Source of the DNA: Ilex aquifolium
Taxonomy: Eukaryota > Streptophyta > Magnoliopsida > Aquifoliales > Aquifoliaceae
DNA: 64,000 nt
NCBI GenBank assembly: GCA_951799425.1
Contig: OX637409.1
Location: forward strand, 12,434,960 to 12,498,959
Reading direction: 5' to 3'
Both the position numbers and the translations under genes were made by a program. The notes beneath the pieces were generated by a model. It made no database searches. It was not told the origin of the DNA and saw nothing but the letters and a program-made list of their open reading frames with translations. Shown here piece after piece: positions 37,427 to 49,130 of the stretch. How positions within the stretch are numbered: the stretch's first letter is position 1; the number at the start of each line of letters is the position of its first letter.

Positions 37427-38251
37427 TCAATCCGGCTTCAATTCGGATATGAGCTTGCGCCCATTGATTTTTTTGATTTTAAATTTTTTTTGTTGTATAA
37501 ATGCCTTTTCTATCCAATCTATCCAACCATATAAAGGATAATGATTCAAAAATCTCAACCAAACCGAGGTATATGCAAGTTTATGCAATTCCAACAATGG
37601 ATTATGCAATTTATCTTTAAAAGTTTCTCCACTCAACTCCATTTCAATGCCCTCCCCAAGTTGAAAATTGTGAACCTCAACACCACTCTTAGATGGCAAA
37701 ATGATCTTGGGCTCATTAGCCTCATGTGAGATAATATATTCATTAAATTTTTCACAATCTAGAGTGGTGGGAGATTCAACATCAATATGCATTCTATTGG
37801 GATGATCATCCTCAATACATTGACTATGCTCAAGATGTTGTTTTTCATGCATACCAATTATAGCATTAGTCAATGTATTAAGTTGTTGGGTTATTTAGGC
37901 ATTGAATTCCATTTGGTATTGCATAAAATCGCACAAAATATTTTCCAATTCTTCTCCGGTTGAGTCCCTATATGTTGGATAGTGGCAAAATTCATTTGGT
38001 GGTTTGAGATTGGATGAAAAATTATAAGGTTCATTCTCCCAACCATAACTCGGTGTAACATAATGGTCGGGGTAAAAATTTTCGCAAGCCAAAATTGAAT
38101 TTGAACATTCGCATGCAAGGTCTTGAACCGGATAATTTATTGGACACTCACTAGTGATATGCCCATACTCATCACAAATCTCACACACATTTTCATAATA
38201 TGGGGCATTTGATACATTTTCATAAAAATAATAAGACATTACATAAAACAC
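37427..38251 (-). pseudogene. CCHC-protein gene of element O (fossil)
   Basis: Equivalent of the B protein with a single zinc knuckle (CEICDEYGHITSECP), the PSYGWENEPYNF segment, and the C-terminal part ending in GRKLISELKPD. It is broken (about one break). Confidence 0.75.
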
Positions 38252-38383
38252 AAGCTATTTACAATCTATTTACAAAAGAAACGACATACCTTGGCCCGTG
38301 ATGAAAATCACGAGACTTACCTATGCCGTCCAAAATCACCTTTGAACTCAACGCTTAACCTTCCCCGGTAACGGCGCCAAAAA

Positions 38384-40248
38384 TGCTTGATCAAAACCGT
38401 TGTAGTTCCTAACCTCCTAATATCATCCCTCAATGCATATATGGTGTATGTGTGAAGGAGTGTCACTCTCCCTCAGAATGATGTGGGAAATAGGGCAACA
38501 GAATGGTGGTAATGAAAATGGAATGAAATGTACAAAATGGAATGTGCGAAATGTGTGTGTGGTGAACAAAAGTGCTCCCTAAGTGCAAGGAGTCTTTTGA
38601 GTGTCGTGTTTTACTTGGAAAAGTATTTCAAGGTCGTCTCCTCAGGGAAGGAAAGTTCAAGTGTGTGAAGGTGATTTTGTCAAAATGGAAAAGTGTAAAA
38701 ATCTTTTATTTTGAGTTTTGTGAGTGAAGTTTGTGAATGAAAATGCAATGGAAAACAAGTGTTGGCTAATCCAAAGAGGTCATTCCAATAGGAATCCCAA
38801 ATCAACTCGAAGCTTTCCTCGAATAGAGCTTAGATGAACGATTGATTCGTGGGAAGCTAGGGACGAAATAGAGGTGAGGATCTAAGCATAACCCGTGACC
38901 AGACCTACGGGATATCAAAGACTCACAACCGCACCCACTCTCAACTTAGTCAAACCGAACCATCATACTCTGAGAGGAGGAAAGAGAATGAGTTGAAATG
39001 ACACACCCAATAGGAAATCTCCCTTGGATTAACCAACTTAAAATCTAGCTACTCATAAATAAAAGGAAGACATGCATAATGTAAAGAGACATAATTGAAA
39101 TGGAATATGGAACCTGGTTTAATGCAAGAAAATAGAAACTATGAAGAGAAATACGCAATACCCATTTTAAGCTTAAAAATGAAGATAACTTGCTACAATA
39201 ATGGTGAAATCTAAAATGTAGCGTTAAACTTGAAATGTACTTGAAGTAAATGATATTAAAGACATTAAATGAAGATTACAAGAGTCTTACAATAAATTAC
39301 AAGTGAAATGATGGAAGAAAATGTAAAAACATAAGTTGTCTATCTACTATTCATCATCTTCTTCCGTGGACTTTCTAAGCTTAGGTAGCCATCCTTGAAT
39401 CTTGTGTGAATGCTGAATATATGGAGTATGAGAGCCTTGCCATTTCGTCCATGGTGGTCCCTAGCATGTGTGTGCAGGCCTCCCATCAATGGGAGGTGAG
39501 TTGATGGCCTTGGACAGGCTAGCCTACAACCCACCATGGCAGCCCCCTTCTCCCCCATCCCCATTAATGCCAATGTCCCCAAAGTCAAGAAATTGTGTAA
39601 GGATGGCATGGTTATGTGTAGAATATGTCAAGGTAGGTGTGTAAGAAGTGTAGGTGGGCCCCCCAAGAAGTTGGAAAAGACTTGCAGGAGTTCTGGGCAT
39701 TTTGGGCTGTTTCAGAAGAGCGTACCGGTACGTCGAACTCCAGTAGGTAAATCGTACCGGTATGGCATACCTGTACGGCATACTGGTACGCTTCTGCTCC
39801 GGCCCAGTTTTCGTAGAATTGTCATAACTTTGGATCCAACCATCCGATTGAGCTGACCTTTTGACACAATACAGAAGACATCCAGATATATAACTTTCAT
39901 CTTTTGTACTTTTTCAGATTCTAAATAGATCATGGTCAAAAATGGAGGAAAACCGAGGTACTGCAACAAAATAGTGCGGGTGCTGGTGCCTTTGTTACCA
40001 AGCGCCGATACCTCCTTGATTTCTTTCACTTTTAAGCCTCCAAATCCTCATGTAATGTGTCAATGTCTTCCCCACACATCAACACTTAGTTGCAAGGTTC
40101 TAAAATTCATCATTTACACTATAATTACCTGCAACATCGAAAATTCAACATTATTCATAAATTTGGCTAACTCTAAGTAATTAATTACAAAGTTGAGTTA
40201 AAATGCATGTAATGAGGCCATCAAATATACAATATTTTGTGCTCATCA
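38384..40248 (-). repeat. 5' LTR of element O
   Basis: 1865 bp, TGCTTGATC to GTGCTCATCA, next to a tRNA-Asp primer site. It is a B-type LTR by the AAGGTCGTCTCCTCAGGGAA segment and the conserved block at about 39810-39920. Its palindrome array at 39721-39790 is of the CGTACCGGTACG type, with decayed copies. Confidence 0.85.
39721..39790. promoter_or_regulatory. CGTACCGGTACG palindrome array, O LTR
   Basis: One perfect CGTACCGGTACG and three imperfect copies, with linker GAACTCCAGTAGGTAAAT. The outer base pair differs from that of the other B LTRs but keeps the symmetry in the perfect copy. Confidence 0.5.
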
Positions 40249-42062
40249 CATACTGGGGAACATTGGTGTGCCCATGATTGCTCGAGGCCTAGAGGATCCT
40301 TTGTAGAGGTGAATCCAAGAGAATAACCATGAGAAGTCGAAGGAAAGCCTTTGGTGGAGAGACATATTGAAGGAAGGGAGCATCTAACCATGGTATTTAT
40401 TGAGGTATAAGACTCGAGTCCTTCTATGCTAGACTTTGAGAATAGTGAATTAGGATTTGGTGAACCCCGAATGGTTCCCCTAGGTTTTTCCAAATGAGGG
40501 CTTTTCATGTTAACAAATCATTTATGTTCTTTATTGTTTATGCATATGCACTTGTGATTGTTTGCACACATGCACACTATGTGTGTGTATGAAGGATTGA
40601 TTTATATCTATTTCATTCATAGTTGCATTTGGATTTTGGGTTCACCTTGAGATTGAGTGTTTAAGTGAATTAATTGACTGTCAATTAACATCAATCTTCA
40701 TGGGTTTGTTGGGTCGTAGTGATTAAAAGGGGTTGTCACACTAAATTGCTAAATCTTTGTGTGAAGAGGTAATTAAGGTAGAATAAGGTTTTAATTTGTA
40801 ACCGATTGTGCTTAAAATCGAAAACCCTATTCTTACTCTACGTAGTGTCCTACGCTCTACGTGTATAATCAAAAAATCGCTCTACGCAGTGCTGTGCACT
40901 CTACGTGTATAATCGTGAGGGAATATCCCTTTGAACTATTCTTGCTTCATTTTTCTTTGGCCCCACCATCTTGAATCTTTTTGTCACAATGAATCATTGT
41001 AGATGATTGGCCTTGGCCAGATCTTCTAAATTTGCCTTAAAAGCTCAACAATTATAATTTATGTGGCCATTGTTCTTATAATGCGAGCATCTAAAAGTCA
41101 TATTCCTCCTGGAGGAATTTGTGAGAGGATTTTATGAAAGGGATATTTGAATAATATGTTAATACCTTGGCTAGACTCCGAAGTATGAAGGTGAATGGTT
41201 GGCGTGCACTTGATTTTTGAATTTTCACAAAATACACATTATCCAAGCACGCTATGATAAAAGAGAATTGTTTCAAGGATCATGCATCGTTATTTATAAC
41301 CATCAAATGCTTTATTCCCCAATATAATTCATAGCAATGAACTTAACTTTGGTTTAAGGATGGATACATTACAAATCAAATCAAACTGTGATTACCATGA
41401 TCAACAACGAAAAACAAACAAAAGAAAATATTTTTTTCTTTTTCTTTTTCCGATATTTTTGATCTTTTTTATACATCATAAAATGGAAAAACATGTCTAA
41501 CTATGCACTAACATGGAAAAATAAAGAAATTACCATAAATCCTAAAAGTATGTCCAACTAGATATCAAAAATCTAGGTGACCCAACCACCTTGGTAGAAC
41601 CAGGGGTTTCTAATTTGGTTGAGATGGTGAGCATCTCAAATTCCTTTCTACGCACCCACACTTGTTTTCTCTTCCAATTTGTTGGGTTAGATCAGGGAAT
41701 GGGTGTAGGACTTATTCTCTTATCTCTAGATGTAGATATGTAATTTTTTATCTTGGGACTAGAATAAGCCTTATTCACTCTAGCTTGTGAGCCCTCAAAT
41801 TGGTGATGCATTCCTAGGTTTTGACTCACATGACCTATTCATTAGTTTAGTTAGATTCATTAGTTGATTGTTTGAAGCCTTGGATTGGTTAGCTAAGAGT
41901 GTGACCTTCTTGTTTAAGACTTCCCGATTTTTCATTAAATGTGAGCTATAGTGACTATGCTCTACACAAGTGTAACACACAAATTGTTTGGCTTGGGTTT
42001 CCTTAATAATTGGCTTCTTGAAGTTCATACCCCTTTCCATTTTTAGCCTTAGGGGGGCTTGT
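40249..42062. other. Host DNA of element D with weak Copia gag-like remains
   Basis: No intact gene. On the minus strand near 41060-41100 a decayed zinc-knuckle-like string can be read. At 41795-42062 a short frame reads FVCYTCVEHSHYSSHLMKNR followed by a basic region, which resembles the knuckle region of a Copia gag. A short imperfect repeat with TCTACGTGTATAATC occurs at about 40860-40910. The rest is unassigned. Confidence 0.4.
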
Positions 42063-44109
42063 TGATTAGCACATAACAATGACATGTATTGTGTGCTAAC
42101 GTGCTTTCGTTTCACTTCTTTTTGTCAATAAATGGGAGTGTTTTAGTTTTGAATATGGGTTGATGGAATTTTGGGTGAATGCATGTAAAATGATGTAAAT
42201 GACATAACTTAAACCCCCATGGTATTGTATGAGGCTAATGGAGTATATGGGGAAGCTTTAAGGAAGGTTTGGAGGAGAAAGAAATCCAATTTTTGCTCAC
42301 AGTCAGAAAACCTTCCGGAAGGTTTATGTCGGCCTTCCGGAAGGTGTTGTTAAAAAGCCCTGGATGACTCTCTCACAGCAAATACCTTCCGGAAGGTTTT
42401 ATCCACTGGAATGAACCTTCCGGAAGATGTTAGCTACTGGAGTAAACCTTCCGGAAGGTTTTGTCTACTGGAATGAACCTTCCGGAAGGTTTTGCCTTGG
42501 GTTTCTTTTTGACTGCCAAAATCTTCCGGAAGGTTTTGTCTACTGGAATGAACCTTCCGGAAGATTTTAGCTACTGGAGTAAACCTTCCGGAAGGTTTTG
42601 TCTACTGGAATGAACCTTCCGGAAGGTTTTGGCTACTGGAGTAAACCTTCCGGAAGATTTTTGTTTCTGATGTCGACCTTCCGGAAGTTCTTGCATTTGA
42701 TTCTTTTCATTTAATTGTTCTTTCAGCGACCTTCCGGTAGGTTCATGTCTACCTTCCGGAAGGTTTTTTGCAACTTTTCTCCAGACAGCCTGCGACTCAA
42801 CTTTGCAACTTGGAGGGTCCCACATGCATTCCTTCTACATGCTACCTGACATCTCTTACACACCCTGAAGCTTCCTTCACCCCTGCATTGATATGGATTA
42901 CAAGATGGCTTTAATTAAAGGGAGAAAAAAGGGGACCTGCTGGGGGTTGCAGAACACATTCTGCATTTCCATATTCCAGACTCAGCTCTACTGCAAGGAG
43001 TGACACCAGGGAACTACAGGGATTGACCCAGGCACGTTTTGGGAAAAAGAAGTTTTCTCCAAGGATGGTCAGGACCAGGGTAGAGAATTATTATTCACTT
43101 AGCATTGGGTAAGAGGTTTTTTAGAGAGAGAAACTTTGGGCGGAGAAGAAGATGAACAGTAGTTTCTAGAGAGAGAAAGTTGTGATTTTTGCATTTTCTT
43201 CTACTGCATTGCCTTGTAATCTTGAGTAAGACTCTTAGTAGTTCATTGAATGCCATGAATGTTGTTTTTTCCTTCATGTTTTGTTAGTTCAATGTTCATT
43301 TAATGCTTCACCATTAATGCTTCAAGTATTTCATCTTTCATAGCTATGCAATGGGTTTAAATACATGTTCTTTTAGCTCATAAATCCTGATATTTAGCCA
43401 CCTTAGAAGTTCATAGATTTGAATGCTTTTCCATTACATAGTTATTTCCATTCCAAGTATGAGTAGCTAAATCCTCTAGTTGGCAAGACCAAGAGGGATC
43501 TCCCTTGGGGATACCATTTCAACTATTTCTCCTCTTTCCCTTTAGAGTCAAATGGTTCGTTTTGACCGGATAGAAGATGGATGTGTCGATGAGTCTTTGA
43601 TAAACCGTAGGTTTAGTCACGATTCATGCTTAGATACTCATCGATGCCATCCTCGGCTTTCCGTGATTCAAGCGTTCATTCATGCTCAATAGGAGGAGTG
43701 ATTTGAGTTGAGGTGGTATACCCATTGGAGTGATCTTTTGGAATTGCCAACATTTATATTATCATTACATTTTCATTAGCATAAAATTCACCAATCAACT
43801 TTCAAGACTAAAGATTTTACATTTTCGTGTTTTACCAAATCATTTCAACCTTGATTCACTACCTTCCCTGTGGATACGACCTTGGAATACTCTTCCAAGT
43901 AACTCACGACACACGAAAGTCTCCTTGCGATTGGGGAGCATTTTTGTGCACACATATCCTATACTTACATCTTCCCATTTCCCTTTCCTCATTGCCCTTC
44001 CTTTTGACACTATCCCTAGGGGAAGAAATCCTTCTCCCCCGTCCATACATTGCATACATTGAGGGATAGTAATTAGGGGTTAGGAAAGATATCGTTTTTG
44101 TGACAATCA
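42063..44109 (+). repeat. 5' LTR of element D
   Basis: 2047 bp, TGATTAGCAC to GTGACAATCA. It carries 14 TTCCGGAA-type palindromes (42309-42764). The second half, with the ACCTTGGAATACTCTTCCAA segment, resembles B-type LTRs; the part around the palindromes resembles the C-type LTR. Confidence 0.95.
42309..42764. promoter_or_regulatory. ACCTTCCGGAAGGT palindrome array, D 5' LTR
   Basis: Fourteen copies with core TTCCGGAA (one with TTCCGGTA), many extended to ACCTTCCGGAAGGT, at 20-50 bp spacing. Linkers alternate between CACTGGAATGAA, CTACTGGAGTAAA and similar. The second LTR has the same array at about 51707-52162. Confidence 0.65.
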
Positions 44110-45378
44110 TTTTGGCGCCGTTGCCGGGGAAGGTAAAGCGTTGAGTTCAAATGGTGATTTTGGGCGGCATGGTAAGTCTCGTGATTTTCATCACGGGCCA
44201 AGGTATGTCGTTTCTTTTGTAAATATTTTGTTTTTGTTTTTGTTTTGTATTATGTTTTATAATTTTTTTGTTGTATAAATGCCCTTCTTAAACCATCTAT
44301 CCAAACATATAAAGGATGTTGATTCAAAATTCTCAACCAAAAAGATGTGTAGGCAAGTTTATGCAATCCCAACAATGGAGTAAACAATTTTTCTTTAAGA
44401 ATTTCTACACTTGACTCCATCTCAATGCCCTCCCCAAATTGAAAATTGTGAATCTCAACACCACTCATAGATGGCAAAATGACCTTGGGCTCATTAGCCT
44501 CATGTGAGATAATAACTTCATTAAATGTTTCACAATCTAGAGTGGTGGGAGATTCAACATCAATATGCATTTCATTGGGGGGATCAACCTCAATACATTG
44601 ACTATGCTCAAGGTGTTGTTCTTCATCCATAGCAATTATAGCATGAGTCAATGTATTAAGTTGATCTCCAATTTCAGAAATTTGTTGGGCTACTTGGGCA
44701 TTGAATTTCATTTGGTATTGCATAAAATCGCACAAAACATTTTCCAATTCTTCTTCGGTTGAGTTCCCATATGTTGGATAGTGGGAGAATTCATTTGGTG
44801 GTGTGAGATTGGATGAAAAATCATGAGGTTCATTCTCCCAACCATAACTCGGATAACTCGGTGAAACATAATGGTTAGGGTAAAAGTTTTCGCATGCAAA
44901 GTCTTGAACCGGATAATTTATTGGGCATTCACTAGTGAGGTGTCCATTCTCACCACAAATTTCGCAAACGTATTCAAAATAAGGGGCATTTATTGGGCAC
45001 TCACTAGTGATGTGTCCATACTCACCACAAATCTTGCATACGTTTTCAAAATAAGAGGCCATTCTTGGGCACTCACTAGTAACATGCCCATACTCATCAC
45101 AAATCTTGCATACGTTTTCAAAATAAGAGGCCATTCTTGGGCACTCACTAGTAACATGCCCATACTCATCACAAATCTCACACACATTTTGAAAACTTTG
45201 GGCATTATATACATTTTCATAAAAATTATAAAACATAATACAAAACAAAAACAAAAACAAAATATTTACAAAAGAAACGACATACCTTGGCCCGTGATGA
45301 AAATCACGAGACTTACCATGCCGCCCAAAATCACCATTTGAACTCAACGCTTTACCTTCCCCGGCGACGGCGCCAAAA
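44110..45378. repeat. Inverted repeat around the CCHC gene in D
   Basis: The leader at 44110-44267 is repeated in inverted orientation at about 45221-45378, including the primer site. The arms are about 158 bp and nearly identical, and the gene-bearing loop is about 950 bp. The inner joint near 44267 falls in a shared AATTTTT run. RNA across this region could fold into a long hairpin. Confidence 0.85.
44250..45347 (-). CDS. D-resident protein with four tandem CCHC knuckles
   Basis: 365 codons, on the strand opposite to D. It is homologous to the B protein, with four CX2CX4HX4C knuckles; the second and third repeats are nearly identical at the DNA level, so the expansion is recent. The first 30-odd residues (GRHGKSRDFHHGPRYV) are read from leader sequence, so the true start may be further in, or the leader may be spliced (GGTAAGT and GGTATGT lie in it). 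C-terminal parts match B, ending near FIQQKN. It belongs to the inverted B block, so whether D expresses it is unknown. Confidence 0.7.
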   Translation of the reverse strand: MSSNGDFGRHGKSRDFHHGPRYVVSFVNILFLFLFCIMFYNFYENVYNAQSFQNVCEICDEYGHVTSECPRMASYFENVCKICDEYGHVTSECPRMASYFENVCKICGEYGHITSECPINAPYFEYVCEICGENGHLTSECPINYPVQDFACENFYPNHYVSPSYPSYGWENEPHDFSSNLTPPNEFSHYPTYGNSTEEELENVLCDFMQYQMKFNAQVAQQISEIGDQLNTLTHAIIAMDEEQHLEHSQCIEVDPPNEMHIDVESPTTLDCETFNEVIISHEANEPKVILPSMSGVEIHNFQFGEGIEMESSVEILKEKLFTPLLGLHKLAYTSFWLRILNQHPLYVWIDGLRRAFIQQKNYKT

Positions 45379-47282
45379 TGATTGATTGATAATTACGTCG
45401 TTCCTAATCTCGTAACATCACCCTCACCCTCAATGTGTGTATGTGGCTTATAGTGATGGGGGAGTGTCACTCTCCCTCCAGATGATGCAAAAGATTAGGA
45501 AACAACAACAAAATGGATGTGAATGGAAATGTGATGAAAAAAATAGATGGAATGAAATGTGGGTGTGTGAAAAAAAGCGCTCCCCAATCGAAAGGAGTCT
45601 TTTGTGGTCGTGTGTTTTACTTGGAAAATATTCCAAGGTCGTCTCCTCAGGGAAGGAAATGGAGTTTTGTGAAAGTGATTTTGCAAAAGTGAAAAGAAAG
45701 TGTAAAATCTTGTATTTGTGTTTTGTGGTTGTGTTTATGTATGGAAAATGCAAGAAAACAATGTTGGCTAATCCAAAGGAAGTCACTCCAATAGGACTAC
45801 CATTTCAACTCCAATCCCTCCTTAACTCCGATAGAGCATGAATGAACAATTGATTCGGGGGAAGCTAGGGATGAGGTTGGTGATGATCTAAGAATAAACC
45901 GTGACAAGTCTACGAAATATCAAAGGCACCAATTCATCCACTCTTAACCCCGTCAAACCGAACCATTGGACTCTTAAGGGAGGGAGGAGAATGAGTTAAA
46001 ATGGAATCCCCAAGAGAAATTTTCCCTTGGATTTACCAACTTAAATCTAACTACTCATGGTAAAATGAAAGACAAGCATAATAATGTAAATGGATATAAT
46101 GAAGACATGAAGCATGAAACTTAACTCAAAGCAAGAAATCTTAAACTAAGGAGAAAAATATTCAATACCCATTTTAAGCTTGAAAAATGAAGAACTTGAG
46201 CAACAATGGTGAAATGTAAATGGTGTATTGAAACTTGCAAAGTACTTGAAATAAATGAGATTAAAGACAATAAATGAAGCTTACAAGGTTCTTACATTAA
46301 ACTACAAGTGAAAGAGTGGAAGAAAAATGCAAAAACGTCACTTTGAGCACTATTCATCATCTTCTCCCTTGGAGCTTTCTATATCTAATCCTAAGCTTAG
46401 GTAGCCAACCCCTTTTCTTGTGTGTTGAATGTTGAATGTATAATGGAGAGTGAGAGCCTTGAATTTCGTCCATGGAGGGTCCCCCTAGGTGTGTGCAGGT
46501 CTTACACCAAAGAGGGGCTGAGTTGATTGCCTTGGACAAGCTAGGACAACACCCCCATAGTAGCCCACTTCCCTCCCATGCCTTCTTCAATGCAAAGCCT
46601 CCAAAGTCCTCCAAATGTGTAAGGGAAGCATGTGCTTGTGTAAGATAATGTTGGGGAGCAAGTGGGAGAAGATTAGGTGGGACCCCCAAGCCGTAAAGTT
46701 GAGTTGCAGGCTGTTTTTCGCATTCTGGGCAAGACCTTCCGGAAGGTCGACTCCAGTAGGCAAAACCTTCCGGAAGGTCTTTCGGAAGGTGACAGCTCCG
46801 GACCACTTTTGGTAGAAATTTCATATCTCTTGATCTAACCGTTGGATTGAGCTGAAATTTTGACACGATACAGAAGACATCCAAATCTACAACTTTGATG
46901 TTTTGTACTTTTTCAAATTCGAAGTAGATCATGGTCAAAATTTAGAAAAACAGTGGTACAGTGTCAAAATTTCGAAATTCCAGTGGGCTAAACCTTCCGG
47001 AAGGTCTTCATAAACCTTCCGGAAGGTCTTCATCCAAAATGCATTTTTCTTGATTTCTTTACCTTCCAAGCCTCTCAATCCTCATTTCATGAGTCCACCA
47101 CTTCACCTCACATCCAACATAGTTGCAAAGTCCTAAAATCCATCATTTAAGCTATCAAAACATGCAACATCAAAATATCAACATTATTCACAACTTTGGC
47201 TAACACTAAGTACTTAAATGCAAAAGTTGAGTTAAAATGCATATAATGAGGCCATCAAATATGCAATATTTTGCTCTCATCA
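45379..47282 (-). mobile_element. B-type LTR inside element D (minus)
   Basis: 1904 bp, TGATTGATTGATAATTACG to TGCTCTCATCA. It is flanked on the right-hand side by B polypurine-tract sequence (47283 on) and on the left-hand side by a B primer site (45359-45375). Internal sequence therefore lies on both sides of one LTR, as expected for a tandem or recombinant array rather than a simple insertion. Its palindromes are ACCTTCCGGAAGGT (46733-46790 and 46990-47029), the same type as the D LTRs. Confidence 0.85.
46733..47029. promoter_or_regulatory. TTCCGGAA palindromes in the B-type LTR of D
   Basis: Two GACCTTCCGGAAGGTC-like palindromes and a TTTCGGAAGGT copy at 46733-46790, with linker CGACTCCAGTAGGCAAAA, then two more at 46990-47029. 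The conserved block lies between the two groups. The position equals that of GTACCGGTAC arrays in other B LTRs. Confidence 0.6.
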
Positions 47283-49130
47283 CACCCCCCAACTTAAGTT
47301 TTGCTAGTCCCTAGCAAACAAAATGTAAAAGCAAGCAAACAAAAATTAAACCTATACTAATTCCGAAATTGCATTTAGCATATGCAATAAGCCTTTAAAC
47401 CCCTAGGTGATCCCTAGTGGATGAGTTTTGTCTCGTGAAGGTTTCCAGTGAAGGTACCTACAAACTTCTTTTGCTAATATCCAATATTTAAAGCATATTC
47501 CCCTATCTTAACTAGCAATGGGATTTCAAAAATAGCTTTGTTCAAAACACCCGAACTAAAAACAAATGAAACACATTATAGCTTTAAATGTTATTCTAGA
47601 GTATTCACCTACACATTCATTTTCAAACTCGTGTGTGTGTGGAATGAACATGTAATTTAAGCATTTACTCAACGTAATTCACATTCACATGGCTATCCAA
47701 ATTAAGCTTCGATGCAAAAACTCACCAAGGGTGTTCTCTCAACAATGAATCACTCATGATTATCCTAGCATGCTCTCCATGTGTATATGTGAGATAGAAT
47801 CTTGTGCTCAAAACAAAGTGCTCACATATAATCCAAAAATGAAGCACATGTATACAAATGAAACAACATTGGCATAATCTCATGAAAGGAATGCTAGGGC
47901 ATTAGATAGTAAAATTAACCTCTCTTTTTCTTTAAAAGTATGCATCCCCCATGCTTCTCTAGATCTTTTAGGACTTTCATGGGTTATAATGGGACCTTGG
48001 GGTGATGTTGTGGTAAGGGAAACGAAGGATATAGGATAACAAAGAGGGTTGTTCCGAGTGAGAGACTTTAAATCTTGGACAAACACTTCCCTTTTCATGG
48101 GATTTTGATTCTCACACCATCACCAATTCTTTGTTTCTTTTCTTTTCTTTTCTTTTCCTTATCATTCTTTTCTTTTTTTTCTTCTTTCACCCATTTTTCT
48201 CTTTCTCTTGTATTTTATCATTCTTTTCCGTTTGAACTCTTTGAGTTCCAACATCATTCATCCCTTTTGTTTGAGTTTCCACACCATACTTCCTTCTCTT
48301 TTATGATTACTCATACTTAGCTCTAGGAACAACCAAGGTAAGGTAGATATTTATCGTTTTCATTGGCTTGGTCAAATGTATGGCATAGAAACGAATTCAA
48401 TTAGGCTCAACCATGGCACTAGGGATAAATTTTTCACAAGAAAAAGGCTAAGGCTCAAAGCAAATCAAAGATGGCCTAAGATCATTTCTAGATAAGCATG
48501 GGAGGCGCATAAATTCAAAGAAAATGACAAGTTGTGTCTTACTACCTAATGCACTAATATTCTATTCATGAGACTATGCCAAGGTTGCTTCATTTTCACA
48601 TATGAACTTCATTTTTGGATTACATGTGAGCACTTTGTTTTGAATACAAGATTCTATATCACATGTACACATGGAGTGCATACCTGTATAACGTGAGTGC
48701 GATTATTGATTAAGAGTGTCCCTTGGTGAGTTTTGCATTGAAACTGAGTTTGTATAGCCTGTCGAATGTGAATTCTATTTCGTAAATGCCCAAATTACTT
48801 CTTTAAATTCACATGCACACGAGTTGAAAATTAATTGGTAGGTGCATACTTCTGACTAGCATTGGGGACTATGGTTTTGCTCATGTGCATCTAGTTCATT
48901 CAATTGAGAAATTTGTTTAAAAAGCTCCATGCTCGCAAGAATAAGGAAATATTTCTCAAGTTTCAGATATTTGAAGTAATTTGGGGATGATCGATAGTGG
49001 TTGATTGATGTGATCCAAGTTGTGGGTGGCTTAGATGTCCTTAGATAGGCACTTGAGGGGTTGGAATGGAGTAAGAATGGTTTGGAAGTGATTCTGTTGA
49101 ATAAAGGATAGGTTTTGCTGTAAAGGCAAA
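47283..49130. other. Non-coding region of D with a second fold-back joint
   Basis: 47283 to about 48505 is B-type 3' internal sequence on the minus strand (polypurine end, conserved blocks, pyrimidine tract at 48120-48300). After a joint near 48500-48512 the same kind of sequence runs on the plus strand (the GCCAAGGTTGCTTCATTTTC segment near 48580 is the complement of that near 47870). The joint falls on a short shared motif, GGGAGGCGCA. No gene is recognised. Confidence 0.75.

Larger units (their letters stand above)
26433..40248 (-). mobile_element. Older B-type element (O), holding a solo LTR and a complete B element
   Basis: Minus-strand B-type element. Its polypurine-tract end is at 26433 (CACCCCCTTACTTAAAA, then GCTAGTCCCTAGC), its internal region continues at 28446-28522 and 35604-38383, and its 5' LTR is 38384-40248. 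A primer site for tRNA-Asp lies at 38363-38379. Only the 5' LTR is recognisable. Nested in it are the solo B LTR 26591-28445 and the complete element 28523-35603, whose flanks match consecutive internal B sequence. It is broken, with roughly two or three breaks, and older than the element nested in it. Confidence 0.8.

Noticed and set aside
42571-42825. ORF of 84 codons with repeated SSGRF and NLPEG strings (also at 51969-52223)
   Set aside because: It is the translation of the palindrome array; the amino-acid repeats come from the DNA motif.
43840-44110. Short ORFs at the end of the D LTR
   Set aside because: They overlap LTR sequence on both strands and lack any recognisable feature.
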